Of a stretch of DNA of 64,000 nucleotides, positions 37,645 through 46,759 are shown one piece after another. The stretch is taken from positions 43,435 through 107,434 of the forward strand of contig NZ_LFRI01000165.1 of the NCBI RefSeq assembly GCF_001447195.1, given 5' to 3'. Made by a program: the position numbers and the translations under genes. Every line of letters begins with the position of its first letter. Positions within the stretch are counted from its first letter, which is position 1. The notes beneath the pieces are model-generated. The model had not been told where the DNA came from and made no database searches. It saw only the letters and a list, made by a program, of their open reading frames with translations. The stretch comes from Aquabacterium parvum (GTDB lineage Bacteria; Pseudomonadota; Gammaproteobacteria; Burkholderiales; Burkholderiaceae_C).

Positions 37645-40600
37645 ATGCCCCACTTCCCCCGGTTTCGCTCCTGCCGTGCCTGGCTTGCCGCCTCGCTGCT
37701 GGCTTGCGCTTTCCCGGCGGTGGCCGGCCTGTCCGTTTACACCAGCTGGAACACGCTGCCTCCGGTGAGCGCGGCCAACCAGCGCACCGTTGATTTCGGC
37801 AGCACCACCTTGTCTGGCGAAGGCGCCAGGCTGTCTAGCAGTTCCAGCGCTTACTCCTGTCCCAAGTTCCTGGGTTTGTGCTTGCTGGGCTACGCATCGG
37901 GCGCAACGAGCCTGACCTCCACCGTGACCGGTCTGCTGGGTTTCAGCGGCAACTCGATGGGCTTGACCTCGGGCCTCAATGCACTGGGCAGTGCCTCGGC
38001 CCAGCAGACGGTCAACTTCGCCAACCCGACGCCCTACGTGGGCTTCTTGTGGACGGCACAGTTTTCGGCTGAGAACACCCAGTTCATCAACCTCACGCTG
38101 GAAGACAACAGCGTGGTCACGCTGAAGAACTGTCGCGAGAGCTGGAACCCGCAGTGCGTGGGCGCCTACGTCTCGCAGAATTGGCTGGCCGATGTCTACA
38201 ACTTCCTGCTGGGCTGGGTGATTGGCGACATCGTCACCCAGTACCCGCTGTACGTGATGTACCAGCCCAGTGATGGCAAGAAGATCAAGTCGATGCAGTT
38301 CGTCACCTACGAGTGCAACTTCTGCGGCTTTTTGTCTGCAGACACCTCGCAGTCGATGAACATCGACTACCTGACCTACGTGGACGCGGCCGTGGTGCCC
38401 CACCACCTGCGCGTGAGTGCCAACTCGAACGCCAAGGCCGCCAACGAAGACGTGGCCTACACCGTCACCGCCTGCGGCAACGCCGATTGCAGCCTGCCCT
38501 ACACCACGGGCGTGACCGGCACGCTGACCTTCTCCGGCGCCTCGCCTTCGACCACGAGCATGGGCTTTTCCATCCCCGCTGGCCCCACCAACAGCACCAC
38601 GGTGACCATGCAGTACACGGGCTCGGGCACCGGCACGGTGGCCATGTCGGCCCACACGCCCACCCCCAGCAACACGCCCAAGGTGTTTTGCGGCATGGGC
38701 GCCACGCCCACCAGCGGCGGCACGTGCGCGATCACGGTCACACCGCCCGTGCACCACTACCGGGTCACGACGCCGGATGCCAGCGGCCTGACCTGCGAGA
38801 CGGTGACCTACACCATCAAGGCCTGCTCCAACGACACCTGCTCGACGGTGCTGACCACGGGCGCCACAGGCACTTTGGTGCTCTCGGGCGCCACCCCGGT
38901 CAACAGCGCGGGCTTCACCACCAACGCATCGGGCATCGCCACCGTGACGGTGCGCACCACCACGCCAGGTGGCGTGGTTGCCAGCCTCTCGGGCGCCTCG
39001 CCAACGGCTCAGAATGCCTTGCGCTGCGGCATGGGTGAGAGCCCTGCGGCAGGCAAAAGCTGCACCTACACCGCCGATCAGAGCAAGTTCAAGTTCGACG
39101 TGCCGCACCACGTGGGCGGCACCGCCCAGACCGTGGTGGTCAACGCCCTGCGATCGGTTGAAAACGGTGCGCGCTGCGCCGCCGCTTTCGCGACCACCGA
39201 AAAGAGCGTGGCCTTCACCTGCACATCGGCCAGCCACAGCGGCCTGACGGGCTCCGTTGCCCTGCAGGGCAATGGCACTGGCGCGGCCATGGGCAGCTGC
39301 AACGGCTCGGCCCTCTCGCACACGTTGAAGTTCGACAGCAATGGCCAGGCCTCGATCAACCTGAGCTACGCCGAAGCGGGTGAAACCAACATCACCGCCA
39401 GCTACAGCGGTGCGGGCGCCGAAGCCGGTCTGAGCATGAGCGGCAGCGACAGCTTCATCACCGTGCCCAAGACCTTGTCAATGGTGGCGAGCGGGCCCTA
39501 CGTGGCCGGCAACGCTGGCGTGAGCTCGCCAGCCACCCTGACCGTCACCGCCCTGAACCAGAACGACCAGGTGATGACCGCCTTCGGCAACGAGGCCAGC
39601 AACCCGGCTCGCATCACGGTGAGCAAGACCGGGCAATCGCCCACGGGCACCGATGCCAACGTGGTCGACCCGGTCATCGCGATGAACAACATGGCCTCCG
39701 GCGTGGCCACGGGCAGCTTGCGCTGGGTCGAGGTCGGCACCTTGAATCTGGCTGCGGCGCTCAACGCGGGCTCGGTCTACAACAACGCGGGCATCGCGGT
39801 CGGTGGCAGCGTCTCGTCGGTCGGGCCTTTCGTGCCGCATCACTTCGATGTGGAGGTGACCCAGGGCTGCGCGGCTTCGGGCAAGTCGGCCTTCACTTAC
39901 AGCGGTCAGCCTTTCACGACCAAGGTGACGGCGCGCAACGCCGATGGTGGCACCACTGTCAACCACGACGGGCGCAGCAGCATGTCTGCGTACTTCGCCA
40001 AGGCGGCCACGCTGTCGGGTGCGTCGTCGACCGGATCGGCAGGCAGCCTCACAGGCACGGCCATCGCCGCGTCCGACTTCGCCAAGGGCGTGGCCACGGT
40101 GACCCCCACCTACGCCTTCACCACCAAGGCCACGGCCCCGGCCAGCATCACCCTGAGCGCGGCAGAGAACTCGCCTGGCACCGTGAACTCGACGGCCGGC
40201 AGCAGCGGCGTGGCGCAGGTGCGCAGCGGTCGGCTCTTCCTGTCCAACGCCTTCGGCTCGGGCCGCACCGCCTTGAAGGTGCCCGCACAGCTGCAGTACT
40301 GGAGTGGCAAGGCCTGGGTGCTCAATGGCGACGACAGCTGCAGCGTGGTCCCCAACGACGCCGTGATCCTGGCGCGTTACCTCGACAGCAAAGGCGCCTC
40401 GACGTCCGCCTGGGGCAACGTGAGCGCCACTGGCTTCACCGCCAGCTCCGGCCAGGGCAACATCACCCTGTCGGCGCCCACTGGCGGCGCCACCGGCAGC
40501 ATCGACCTGGCCGTCAACCTGGGCGACACCACCACCGACGCGTCCTGCCTGAGCGCGCACCCCAGTGGTGGCAAGGCCCAGCGAACCTGGTTGCGCGGCC

Positions 40601-40710
40601 CCCATGGCGCGTGCTCGGGTGCCGGGCCATTCGACCCCTCCGCACGGGCCTCCATCGGCGTGTTCGCGCCGGAGACCTCGAGGGTGATGCACTCGCAGGA
40701 CATGTACTGA
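37645..40710 (+). CDS. Large secreted DUF6701 (MshQ-like) surface protein
   Basis: A protein of 1,021 aa, with the start at 37645 chosen because it opens directly on a signal peptide (about residues 1-29, ending PAVAG). An N-terminal beta-rich domain of about 230 residues without a recognised family is followed by Ig-like Thr/Ser-rich modules. Each contains an HHxRV / TYTIKACSNDTC pattern and paired cysteines. The C-terminal DUF6701 part ends ARASIGVFAPETSRVMHSQDMY-like. DUF6701 is the C-terminal domain of MshQ, a presumed pilus-associated adhesin. This one lies inside the operon between the pilins and mshC and lacks a LamG domain, unlike the protein at 46.8-50.5 kb. Confidence 0.82.
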   Translation: MPHFPRFRSCRAWLAASLLACAFPAVAGLSVYTSWNTLPPVSAANQRTVDFGSTTLSGEGARLSSSSSAYSCPKFLGLCLLGYASGATSLTSTVTGLLGFSGNSMGLTSGLNALGSASAQQTVNFANPTPYVGFLWTAQFSAENTQFINLTLEDNSVVTLKNCRESWNPQCVGAYVSQNWLADVYNFLLGWVIGDIVTQYPLYVMYQPSDGKKIKSMQFVTYECNFCGFLSADTSQSMNIDYLTYVDAAVVPHHLRVSANSNAKAANEDVAYTVTACGNADCSLPYTTGVTGTLTFSGASPSTTSMGFSIPAGPTNSTTVTMQYTGSGTGTVAMSAHTPTPSNTPKVFCGMGATPTSGGTCAITVTPPVHHYRVTTPDASGLTCETVTYTIKACSNDTCSTVLTTGATGTLVLSGATPVNSAGFTTNASGIATVTVRTTTPGGVVASLSGASPTAQNALRCGMGESPAAGKSCTYTADQSKFKFDVPHHVGGTAQTVVVNALRSVENGARCAAAFATTEKSVAFTCTSASHSGLTGSVALQGNGTGAAMGSCNGSALSHTLKFDSNGQASINLSYAEAGETNITASYSGAGAEAGLSMSGSDSFITVPKTLSMVASGPYVAGNAGVSSPATLTVTALNQNDQVMTAFGNEASNPARITVSKTGQSPTGTDANVVDPVIAMNNMASGVATGSLRWVEVGTLNLAAALNAGSVYNNAGIAVGGSVSSVGPFVPHHFDVEVTQGCAASGKSAFTYSGQPFTTKVTARNADGGTTVNHDGRSSMSAYFAKAATLSGASSTGSAGSLTGTAIAASDFAKGVATVTPTYAFTTKATAPASITLSAAENSPGTVNSTAGSSGVAQVRSGRLFLSNAFGSGRTALKVPAQLQYWSGKAWVLNGDDSCSVVPNDAVILARYLDSKGASTSAWGNVSATGFTASSGQGNITLSAPTGGATGSIDLAVNLGDTTTDASCLSAHPSGGKAQRTWLRGPHGACSGAGPFDPSARASIGVFAPETSRVMHSQDMY

Positions 40711-40719
40711 GCCGCCAAA

Positions 40720-40789
40720 GGCCAGCCTTCACAGCGTGAAATCTGGCCGGCAAACGCCCCTTTGAAACAGCGATACCGCCCAAGGGGGC
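40720..40789 (+). other. Two strong stem-loops between the DUF6701 gene and mshC
   Basis: Hairpin 1 pairs 40720-40725 with 40743-40748 (GGCCAG/CTGGCC) and 40728-40732 with 40736-40740 (TTCAC/GTGAA). Hairpin 2 is a 9-bp stem, 40756-40764 with 40781-40789. There is no T-run. They could stabilise or process the long pilus mRNA. The rest of the 165-bp gap holds a roughly 12-bp near-repeat (CACCTGCCTGTT-like, about 40836-40871). Confidence 0.5.
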
Positions 40790-40875
40790 TGGGCAGAATC
40801 AGCACAAAGGGCCGTCCGCCAGTCGGGCCGCCCGCCTTGTCACCTGCCTGTTCGCCTGCCTGTCCGCCTGCTCCG

Positions 40876-41391
40876 ATGCCCTGTCTCAGAGACACCCCTG
40901 CTGCCCGTGGCGTCAGCCAACGTGGCTTCACGATGAACGAGCTGATCATGGTGCTCGTCATCGGCGGGGTGCTCGCGGCCTTTGCCGTGCCCAAGCTCAT
41001 CAGCTTCATGGGTGTGCGCGATGACGCCTGGCGCGACGCGCTGGCCGGCTCCATGCGCATGGCCCAGAAGTTTGCCGTCGGCCACCGCCGCCTGGTCTGC
41101 GCCACGGTCAACAACACATCGGTGACCTTGCGCATCGCCAGCGTCAACCCAGCCACCAGTTGCGACACCGACCTGCCAGGCCCAAGTGGTGGCACCGAGT
41201 TCGCGACGGCCAGCAACAGCCAGGCCACGACGGTGGTCAGCGCCGGGAGCTCGCCTGCCGTCGTCCTGTACTTCCAGCCCGACGGCCGGGTCACCACCGA
41301 TGGCGCCGGCGCCAACGCGGTGGACTGGACCATCACGCCCACGGCCGCTGCGCCCATCAGCATCCTCGGGGAGACCGGCCATGTCGAGTGA
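40876..41391 (+). CDS. mshC: Minor prepilin MshC
   Basis: A protein of 171 aa from the ATG at 40876; longer frames upstream read through a repetitive, pro-rich stretch and are rejected. The prepilin site is RG/FTMNELIMVLVIGGVLAAFAV, with Glu5 kept but Asn instead of Ile/Leu at position 4. The globular part (YFQPDGRVTTDGAGANAVDW) resembles GspH/MshC. It probably belongs to the initiating tip complex. It overlaps mshD by 11 bp. Confidence 0.82.
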   Translation: MPCLRDTPAARGVSQRGFTMNELIMVLVIGGVLAAFAVPKLISFMGVRDDAWRDALAGSMRMAQKFAVGHRRLVCATVNNTSVTLRIASVNPATSCDTDLPGPSGGTEFATASNSQATTVVSAGSSPAVVLYFQPDGRVTTDGAGANAVDWTITPTAAAPISILGETGHVE

Positions 41392-41857
41392 GCGCCGCTC
41401 CCTCCCCGTGGCGCGTGGCTTCACCTTGCTGGAGACCATCGTCGCCATCGTGGTCATCAGCGTGGGCATGGCAGGCGTGCTGTCGGTGTTCAACGTCAAC
41501 GTGCGCAACAGCGCCGACCCGGTGGTGCGCAAGCAGCTCATGGCCGTGGCCGAAGAGATGCTCGAAGAGATCGCGCTGCGGCGCTACAGCGGCCCGACCA
41601 AGGAGTCGGACGCCGCTTGTGGTCGCAGCACCTTCGACGACGTGTCCGACTACCACCTCTACCCCGTCAACCGAAAGGTCTGCAACGTCGAGGGCGTTGC
41701 GATCGCGGCCCTGGCTGCCTACACGCTCGACGTCACCGTCACCGATGTCACGCTCGAAGGCGTGCCGGCCAAGCGCATCCAGGTCAAGGTGGCGCGCGGC
41801 AACGACGAGGTCACCCTGGTCACCTGGCGGACCGAGTTCGCCCCACCCACGCCATGA
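41381..41857 (+). CDS. mshD: Minor prepilin MshD (PilV/GspI-like)
   Basis: A protein of 158 aa. The prepilin motif is ARG/FTLLETIVAIVVISVGMAG. The EEMLEEIALRRY segment after the helix and the CGRSTFDDVSDYHLY region are typical of MshD. The gene starts inside mshC and overlaps mshO by 4 bp. Confidence 0.85.
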   Translation: MSSERRSLPVARGFTLLETIVAIVVISVGMAGVLSVFNVNVRNSADPVVRKQLMAVAEEMLEEIALRRYSGPTKESDAACGRSTFDDVSDYHLYPVNRKVCNVEGVAIAALAAYTLDVTVTDVTLEGVPAKRIQVKVARGNDEVTLVTWRTEFAPPTP

Positions 41858-42699
41858 ACGCCCACCGCCGGGCCGCCGGTTTCACCCTGATCGAGCTGAT
41901 CGTCGTGCTGGTGCTGATGACCATCATCGGCGGCACGGTGGCGGTGTTCGTGCGCCCCGCCATCGACGCCTACGCCGACACCCGCAACCGCGTCACTCAG
42001 GGCGACATGAGCGACACCGCCTTGCGCCGCATGGTGCGCGACATCCGCGTGGCCGTGCCCAACTCCCTGCGCACACCCAGCGAAGCGTGTTTCGAGCTGG
42101 TGCCTTCGGTGGCGGGCGGGCGCTACCGCATGGGGCCGAACACGGCCAACGACGCCTGGTGGGTCAACACCTCGCAGGCCACCACCGGGTTTGACGTGCT
42201 GTCGACGCTGTCGCGGCAGCCTGCCGTGGGTGACTTCGTCGTCATCAACAACCAGAACGGCAACGATGTCTACGCAGGCAGCAACCGCTCGGCGATCAGC
42301 GCGGTGACCACGCCTTCGGCCACCCAGGGCAAGCTCAGGCTGAGCATCGCCTCGCTGCAGGTGTCCCCGGGTTACGACGGCGGGCGCTTCCAGGTGGTCA
42401 GCCAGAACGAACAAGCGGTGTTCTACATCTGCGAAGGCGCCGGCCTGAGCGCCGATGGGCGCACGGGCACTGGCGTGCTGTGGCGCCTCAAGCGCGATTT
42501 CAGCAGCACCTACCCGACCGCCTGTCCCAGCGGCAGCGGCAAGGTGCTGGCGCGCAACGTCAGCAGCTGCCGCTTCGTGTACGACCCCAACAAGGGCGCC
42601 ACGCAGCAAAGCGGCTTCGTCTACCTGGAGCTGGGCATCACCCGCAACGGCGAGACGGCCACGCTCTCGCACGGCGCACACGTGCTCAACGTGCCATGA
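41854..42699 (+). CDS. mshO: Minor prepilin MshO (PilW/GspJ-like)
   Basis: A protein of 281 aa. The prepilin motif is AAG/FTLIELIVVLVLMTIIGGT, and DTALRRMVRDIRVAVPNSLR is the usual MshO continuation. It is larger than other minor pilins, as GspJ-like proteins are. Its start overlaps the mshD stop (ATGA). Confidence 0.87.
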   Translation: MNAHRRAAGFTLIELIVVLVLMTIIGGTVAVFVRPAIDAYADTRNRVTQGDMSDTALRRMVRDIRVAVPNSLRTPSEACFELVPSVAGGRYRMGPNTANDAWWVNTSQATTGFDVLSTLSRQPAVGDFVVINNQNGNDVYAGSNRSAISAVTTPSATQGKLRLSIASLQVSPGYDGGRFQVVSQNEQAVFYICEGAGLSADGRTGTGVLWRLKRDFSSTYPTACPSGSGKVLARNVSSCRFVYDPNKGATQQSGFVYLELGITRNGETATLSHGAHVLNVP

Positions 42700-42710
42700 G
42701 GAAGTCAAGC

Positions 42711-43199
42711 ATGCGCTCCCTGCACTTGCGCCATCGGGCCAGGCCTCAGCGAGGCGTGGGCGTGGTGGCCGCCATGTTCGTGCTCGTCGTGCTCAGCGTG
42801 CTGGGCGCGGCCATTGCTCGCCTGGGCTGGACCCAGCAGATCAGCTCTGCCCAAGACATGGAAGGCGCCAGGGCGCAGCGTGCGGCCAACTCGGGTGCCG
42901 AATGGGGCCTGTACCAGGCCCTGCGAGGCAGCTGGACCAGCTGCAACGGTGCCACGCAGACGTTGACCGCCATGAAAGCCGACCTGGGCATGATCGTCAC
43001 CGTCACCTGCAACCACGACAGCTATGTCGAGGGGCAGACTGGCGCGGGCGACCCACCGGTCTTCTCCGACCGCACCATCAAGGTCTACCGCATCGATGCC
43101 GTGGCCTGCAACGCGGCGGCAAGCTGCCCGGACGCCACGCGCGTTGGCTCGGTGGGCTACATCGAACGCCGCCGGCAGGTCCAGGCTTCCGATCAGTGA
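42711..43199 (+). CDS. mshP: Minor pilin-like protein MshP (PilX/GspK-like)
   Basis: A protein of 162 aa from the ATG at 42711, chosen because GAGGA lies 8 nt upstream; an ATG at 42696 overlaps mshO and would add five residues. The N-terminal helix GVGVVAAMFVLVVLSVLGAAIARL lacks the conserved Glu5, as in PilX/GspK relatives. EGARAQRAANSGAEWGLYQAL follows, typical of the family. It is the last gene of the plus-strand block and converges on the GGDEF/EAL gene (6-bp gap). Confidence 0.82.
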   Translation: MRSLHLRHRARPQRGVGVVAAMFVLVVLSVLGAAIARLGWTQQISSAQDMEGARAQRAANSGAEWGLYQALRGSWTSCNGATQTLTAMKADLGMIVTVTCNHDSYVEGQTGAGDPPVFSDRTIKVYRIDAVACNAAASCPDATRVGSVGYIERRRQVQASDQ

Positions 43200-43205
43200 G
43201 CGGGC

Positions 43206-46200
43206 TCAGCTGGGCGTGATGGGCGAGGCGAGCGGGGCCGGTGGCTGACTGATCTGCTCGACGGGGCGCATGGCCCGGGCGTGGGCTTCGAGCATGTCGG
43301 CGAAGGCCGCTGCCGGCATGGGCCGACCCAGGTGGTAGCCCTGCACCTCGTCGCAGCCGTGGTCGCGCAGGAACTGCGCTTGCGCTTCCGTCTCCACCCC
43401 TTCGGCCACGATGCCCACCTCCAGGCGGTGACCCATGGCGATGAGCGCGGCCACCAGCCGGCTGTCGCCCTGGCTTTGCGGCACCGAGCTCAGGAAGCTG
43501 CGGTCGAGCTTGAAGCGGTCCACCGGCAGCTCGCGCAGGTAGGCGAAGGACGAGTAGCCCACGCCGAAGTCGTCGATGGCGATGCCCACGCCCAGCGCGC
43601 GCAACTGCGCCAGCACGTCGGCCGCGCGCAGCGACTCGCGCACCACGATGCTCTCGGTGATCTCCAGCTCCAGCGCGGTCGGCGGCAGACCGGTGTCGCG
43701 CAGCGCGCGTGAGACGGTCTCGATCAAATCGGGCCGGTCGAGCTGCAGGGCCGACAGGTTCACCGCGATGCGCAGCGGCCAGCCGCTGAACTCGCGCCAA
43801 CGCTGGGCGGTTTCGCAGGCCTGGCGCAGCACCCATTCGCCCATGGGCACGATCAGGCCTGTCTCCTCGGCCAGCGGGATGAACTCCGACGGCGGCACCA
43901 GGCGGCCGTTGTGCTCCCAGCGCAGCAAGGCTTCGGCGCCCGTGATGTGACCGCTGCGGCAGTCGAACTGGGGCTGGAAGTGCAGGCGCAGTTCCTGGCG
44001 CTCCAGCGCGTGGTACAGGTCGTTTTCCAGCACCAGGGTGTCGACGCTGGGTGCGTCCATCTGGTCGCTGTAGACCTGCACGCGGTTGCGCCCCTTGTTC
44101 TTGGCCTGGTACATGGCCAGGTCGGCGTGGCGCATCAGCGTGATGGCATCGGTGCCATGCGCGGGGTACAGCGCCAGGCCGATGCTGGGCGTCACACGCA
44201 GCTCGTGCGGGCCGATGCGGATGGGCTCGACAAACAGTTCCAGCAACTTGGCCGCCACGCGCTCGCCATCGGCGGCTTCGGCCAGGCTGGTCAGCAGGAT
44301 CACGAATTCGTCGCCACCCAGGCGGGCCACGATGTCGGAGGTGCGCATGGCTTCGCGCAGGCGCCGGCCCACCTCGATGATCACGCTGTCGCCGATGTGG
44401 TGGCCCAGCGTGTCGTTGATCTTCTTGAAGCGGTCCAGGTCCAGGAACATCATGCCCATGGTGCGCTGCTCGCGTTCGGCCGACACCAGGCTCATGCGCA
44501 GCTGCTCTTGCAGCATGTTGCGGTTGGGCAGGGCCGTCAGCGCGTCGTGCATGGCCATGTGCTGCACCTGGTCCTCGGCCTCGCGGCGCGAGGTCACGTC
44601 GTAGGCCATGGCCACGTAGCCGGTCAGCGAGCTGAACTCGTTGCTGATCTCGGTGACCAGCAGCTCTGCCACCAGCGGTGAGCCGTCCTTGCGGTGCAGC
44701 ACCCACTCGGTGGGCACGCTTGACGTCGCCCGCGCCAGGTGGCGCAGCACCTCGGTGGGCGTGATCTGCTCGCCCAGCCGCATCGACAGCAGCGTGGCGC
44801 GCTCGCGCAGTTGCTCTTCGTCGAAGAAGTGCTGGGCCGAGCAGCGGCCCACCAGTTCGTTGGCCTTGAAGCCGAGCAGGCGCTCGCCCGCCGGGTTGAC
44901 GGTCTGGATCACGCCCTGCAGGTTCAACACGAAGATCGCGTAAGGCGCGTTGTGCACGATCACGCGCCGCATTTCATCGACTTCGTTGAGCTGTTTGTGG
45001 GCCTCGACGATGGCGCGTTCCGCCGCTTGCTGCGCACTGAGGTCGCGCACGATGCCGATGTATTGCTTGGCCCCGTCGTGCTCCATGCAGCTGATGGCCA
45101 GGTCCAGCGGGAAGGACTGGCCGTTGGCGCGCTGCCCCTCGGTGCGCCGCCCCAGGCCGGCCATGCCCACCGGCTGGCTTTGCAGGAAGGACTCGACGCC
45201 ATGACGCCACTGAGCCTCGTTGGCGCCAGGCAGCAGCAGCCCCAGGTGCTGTCCGAGCATGGCCGATTCGGAGTGCCCGAAGATGCGGCAGACCGCCTGG
45301 TTGACGCTGAGGATGTTGCCCGTCGGGCTGACGGTGAGGATGCCGTCGATGGTGTGGTCCACCACCGAGCGCAAGCGGGCTTCGCTGCCGCGTGCGGACT
45401 GGCTCAGGTGATCGGCCATGGCGGCTGCGCGGGCGTGCCGGGTGGCGGCGGCCTGCAGCAACGCAAACAACGCGCCGCTGCCCAGCAGGCCACCGATCAG
45501 CAGGGCCAGCAGAAAGGGCTGGCTCAATGCCGCCACGGGCTCGCGGGTGTACGTCAGCGTCCAGTGCCGGCTGCCCACGGTCAGGCTGGCGCTGCGCTGA
45601 TCGCTTCGCTCGGCGCCCTGCGCTGGCTTGAAGGCCGGCGCTGCTTCGGCTCGCGCGCTGTCGAACAGTTCGGAGTGCTCGGTGGCCAGGGTGTCGTCGA
45701 TGCGCAGGTGCAGGTCGGACCAGTCCTGGCCAGCCTGGGCCACCAGGTCGGAGATGCGGATCACACCACTGACCACGCCGTTGAACGCCGCGCGCCGCTC
45801 GGACTCGGAGCCCACCGGGGCACCGTGGCGGTACAGGGGCAAGCGAACCAGCATGGCCAGGGGCTCTTTGCCCCCCTGGATCAGCCGGATCGGTGGGGAC
45901 ACCTGCGGGCGGCCGCTGTCGCGGGCGTCTTCCATGACCCGGCGGCGCACCGGCTCGAAAGCCATGTCGTAGCCAAAGGCCGCCTGGTTGCCGGCCATGG
46001 GCAGGTTGTAGGTCACCGGCACGTAGTAGGCGCGCTCGCCTTCCGGCACGACGCGGTAGTCGGGGTGGCGCTGGCGCATCCGGCGCAAGAAGGCATCGCG
46101 CTCGGCCAGCGTGACGAGCGGAGCGTATTGAACCGCCAGCAAGGCCGGGTACTCCTGGGCCACCTGCAGGGCGTGGTGGTGCGCCTCGAAGGTGGCCAGG

Positions 46201-46454
46201 TCCACCTGACCGTTGACGCGGAACATGGCTTGAAAGCTGATCAGCACGTCCATGTGGTGATCCACCACCTGCATCAGGTGATGGGTGTAGGCGCGGGTGC
46301 GCCCCTCGAACGCGAGGTCGGCTTCCGTCTGGATGCGCTGTCCGGCGTTCATCCAGCTCCAAAGGCTCAGCAACACCCCCGCCAGCAAGACCAGCCATGA
46401 AGCCTGTTTCAGGCGCGTGGAGTCTCGGCGGGTTTCTTGGACATCAGACAGCAT
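43206..46454 (-). CDS. Membrane-bound CHASE-PAS-PAS-GGDEF-EAL protein (c-di-GMP turnover)
   Basis: A protein of 1,082 aa from the ATG at 46454; longer starts read through the divergent promoter region. Domains in order: membrane helix (about 18-36), periplasmic CHASE sensor (ATFEAHHHALQVAQEYPALLA), second helix (about 310-335), PAS (about 365-480), PAS (about 490-600), GGDEF with intact GGDEF near residue 715, and EAL with EALLRW near 841. Both catalytic signatures look intact, so it could make and/or degrade c-di-GMP. It is antisense within the msh cluster, facing mshP and divergent from mshQ. Its product pool is the ligand expected for MshE. Confidence 0.92.
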   Translation of the reverse strand: MLSDVQETRRDSTRLKQASWLVLLAGVLLSLWSWMNAGQRIQTEADLAFEGRTRAYTHHLMQVVDHHMDVLISFQAMFRVNGQVDLATFEAHHHALQVAQEYPALLAVQYAPLVTLAERDAFLRRMRQRHPDYRVVPEGERAYYVPVTYNLPMAGNQAAFGYDMAFEPVRRRVMEDARDSGRPQVSPPIRLIQGGKEPLAMLVRLPLYRHGAPVGSESERRAAFNGVVSGVIRISDLVAQAGQDWSDLHLRIDDTLATEHSELFDSARAEAAPAFKPAQGAERSDQRSASLTVGSRHWTLTYTREPVAALSQPFLLALLIGGLLGSGALFALLQAAATRHARAAAMADHLSQSARGSEARLRSVVDHTIDGILTVSPTGNILSVNQAVCRIFGHSESAMLGQHLGLLLPGANEAQWRHGVESFLQSQPVGMAGLGRRTEGQRANGQSFPLDLAISCMEHDGAKQYIGIVRDLSAQQAAERAIVEAHKQLNEVDEMRRVIVHNAPYAIFVLNLQGVIQTVNPAGERLLGFKANELVGRCSAQHFFDEEQLRERATLLSMRLGEQITPTEVLRHLARATSSVPTEWVLHRKDGSPLVAELLVTEISNEFSSLTGYVAMAYDVTSRREAEDQVQHMAMHDALTALPNRNMLQEQLRMSLVSAEREQRTMGMMFLDLDRFKKINDTLGHHIGDSVIIEVGRRLREAMRTSDIVARLGGDEFVILLTSLAEAADGERVAAKLLELFVEPIRIGPHELRVTPSIGLALYPAHGTDAITLMRHADLAMYQAKNKGRNRVQVYSDQMDAPSVDTLVLENDLYHALERQELRLHFQPQFDCRSGHITGAEALLRWEHNGRLVPPSEFIPLAEETGLIVPMGEWVLRQACETAQRWREFSGWPLRIAVNLSALQLDRPDLIETVSRALRDTGLPPTALELEITESIVVRESLRAADVLAQLRALGVGIAIDDFGVGYSSFAYLRELPVDRFKLDRSFLSSVPQSQGDSRLVAALIAMGHRLEVGIVAEGVETEAQAQFLRDHGCDEVQGYHLGRPMPAAAFADMLEAHARAMRPVEQISQPPAPLASPITPS

Positions 46455-46759
46455 CCGGTTCCTTGTTGGGCGCACGCAGGGGCATTCGCCAAGCGGCGCA
46501 TGTCGGGCTATCGGCTGCTGCCGTGGCGCGCTTGATGCCCCGCATCGGGGGGCTGACCCTTGTGCCAGGCAGAACAGGCCCGCCGCGTGGACTGCGTCAC
46601 GGATCGTCAACGCCGCCATCGGCCTGATGGGGGGTGATTGTGTGGAAAAGGTCCGGTGCGCCTCGGTAAATACGCATTTCGTGAAACGCGCGCCGGTATA
46701 TCCTGGGTTTGACGTGACCAAGTTGTTGAGGTCACCCAGTGCGACGAGAGGGCGGCTGA
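46455..46759. promoter_or_regulatory. Divergent intergenic region with an inverted repeat upstream of the mshQ-like gene
   Basis: 305 bp without a credible gene. It must hold the promoters for the GGDEF/EAL gene and the mshQ-like gene. A perfect inverted repeat GTGACC-N10-GGTCAC lies at 46714-46735, 24 bp before the mshQ ATG, and could be an operator or a 5'-UTR hairpin. TTGACG at 46709 and TATATC near 46698 are too poorly spaced to call promoters. Confidence 0.35.

Noticed and set aside
40711..40875. A c-di-GMP (GEMM) riboswitch ahead of mshC
   Set aside because: The hairpins lack the conserved GEMM core and tetraloop-receptor sequences and are intercistronic, without an expression platform.
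40762..40875. N-terminal extension of MshC from 40762
   Set aside because: It reads through hairpin 2 and a 12-bp near-repeat giving low-complexity Pro/Cys sequence, and prepilin leaders are short; the ATG at 40876 is preferred.
43206..46721. The longest start of the GGDEF/EAL gene at 46721
   Set aside because: The extra 89 residues have no domain and run through the divergent promoter region; the ATG at 46454 opens directly before the first membrane helix.
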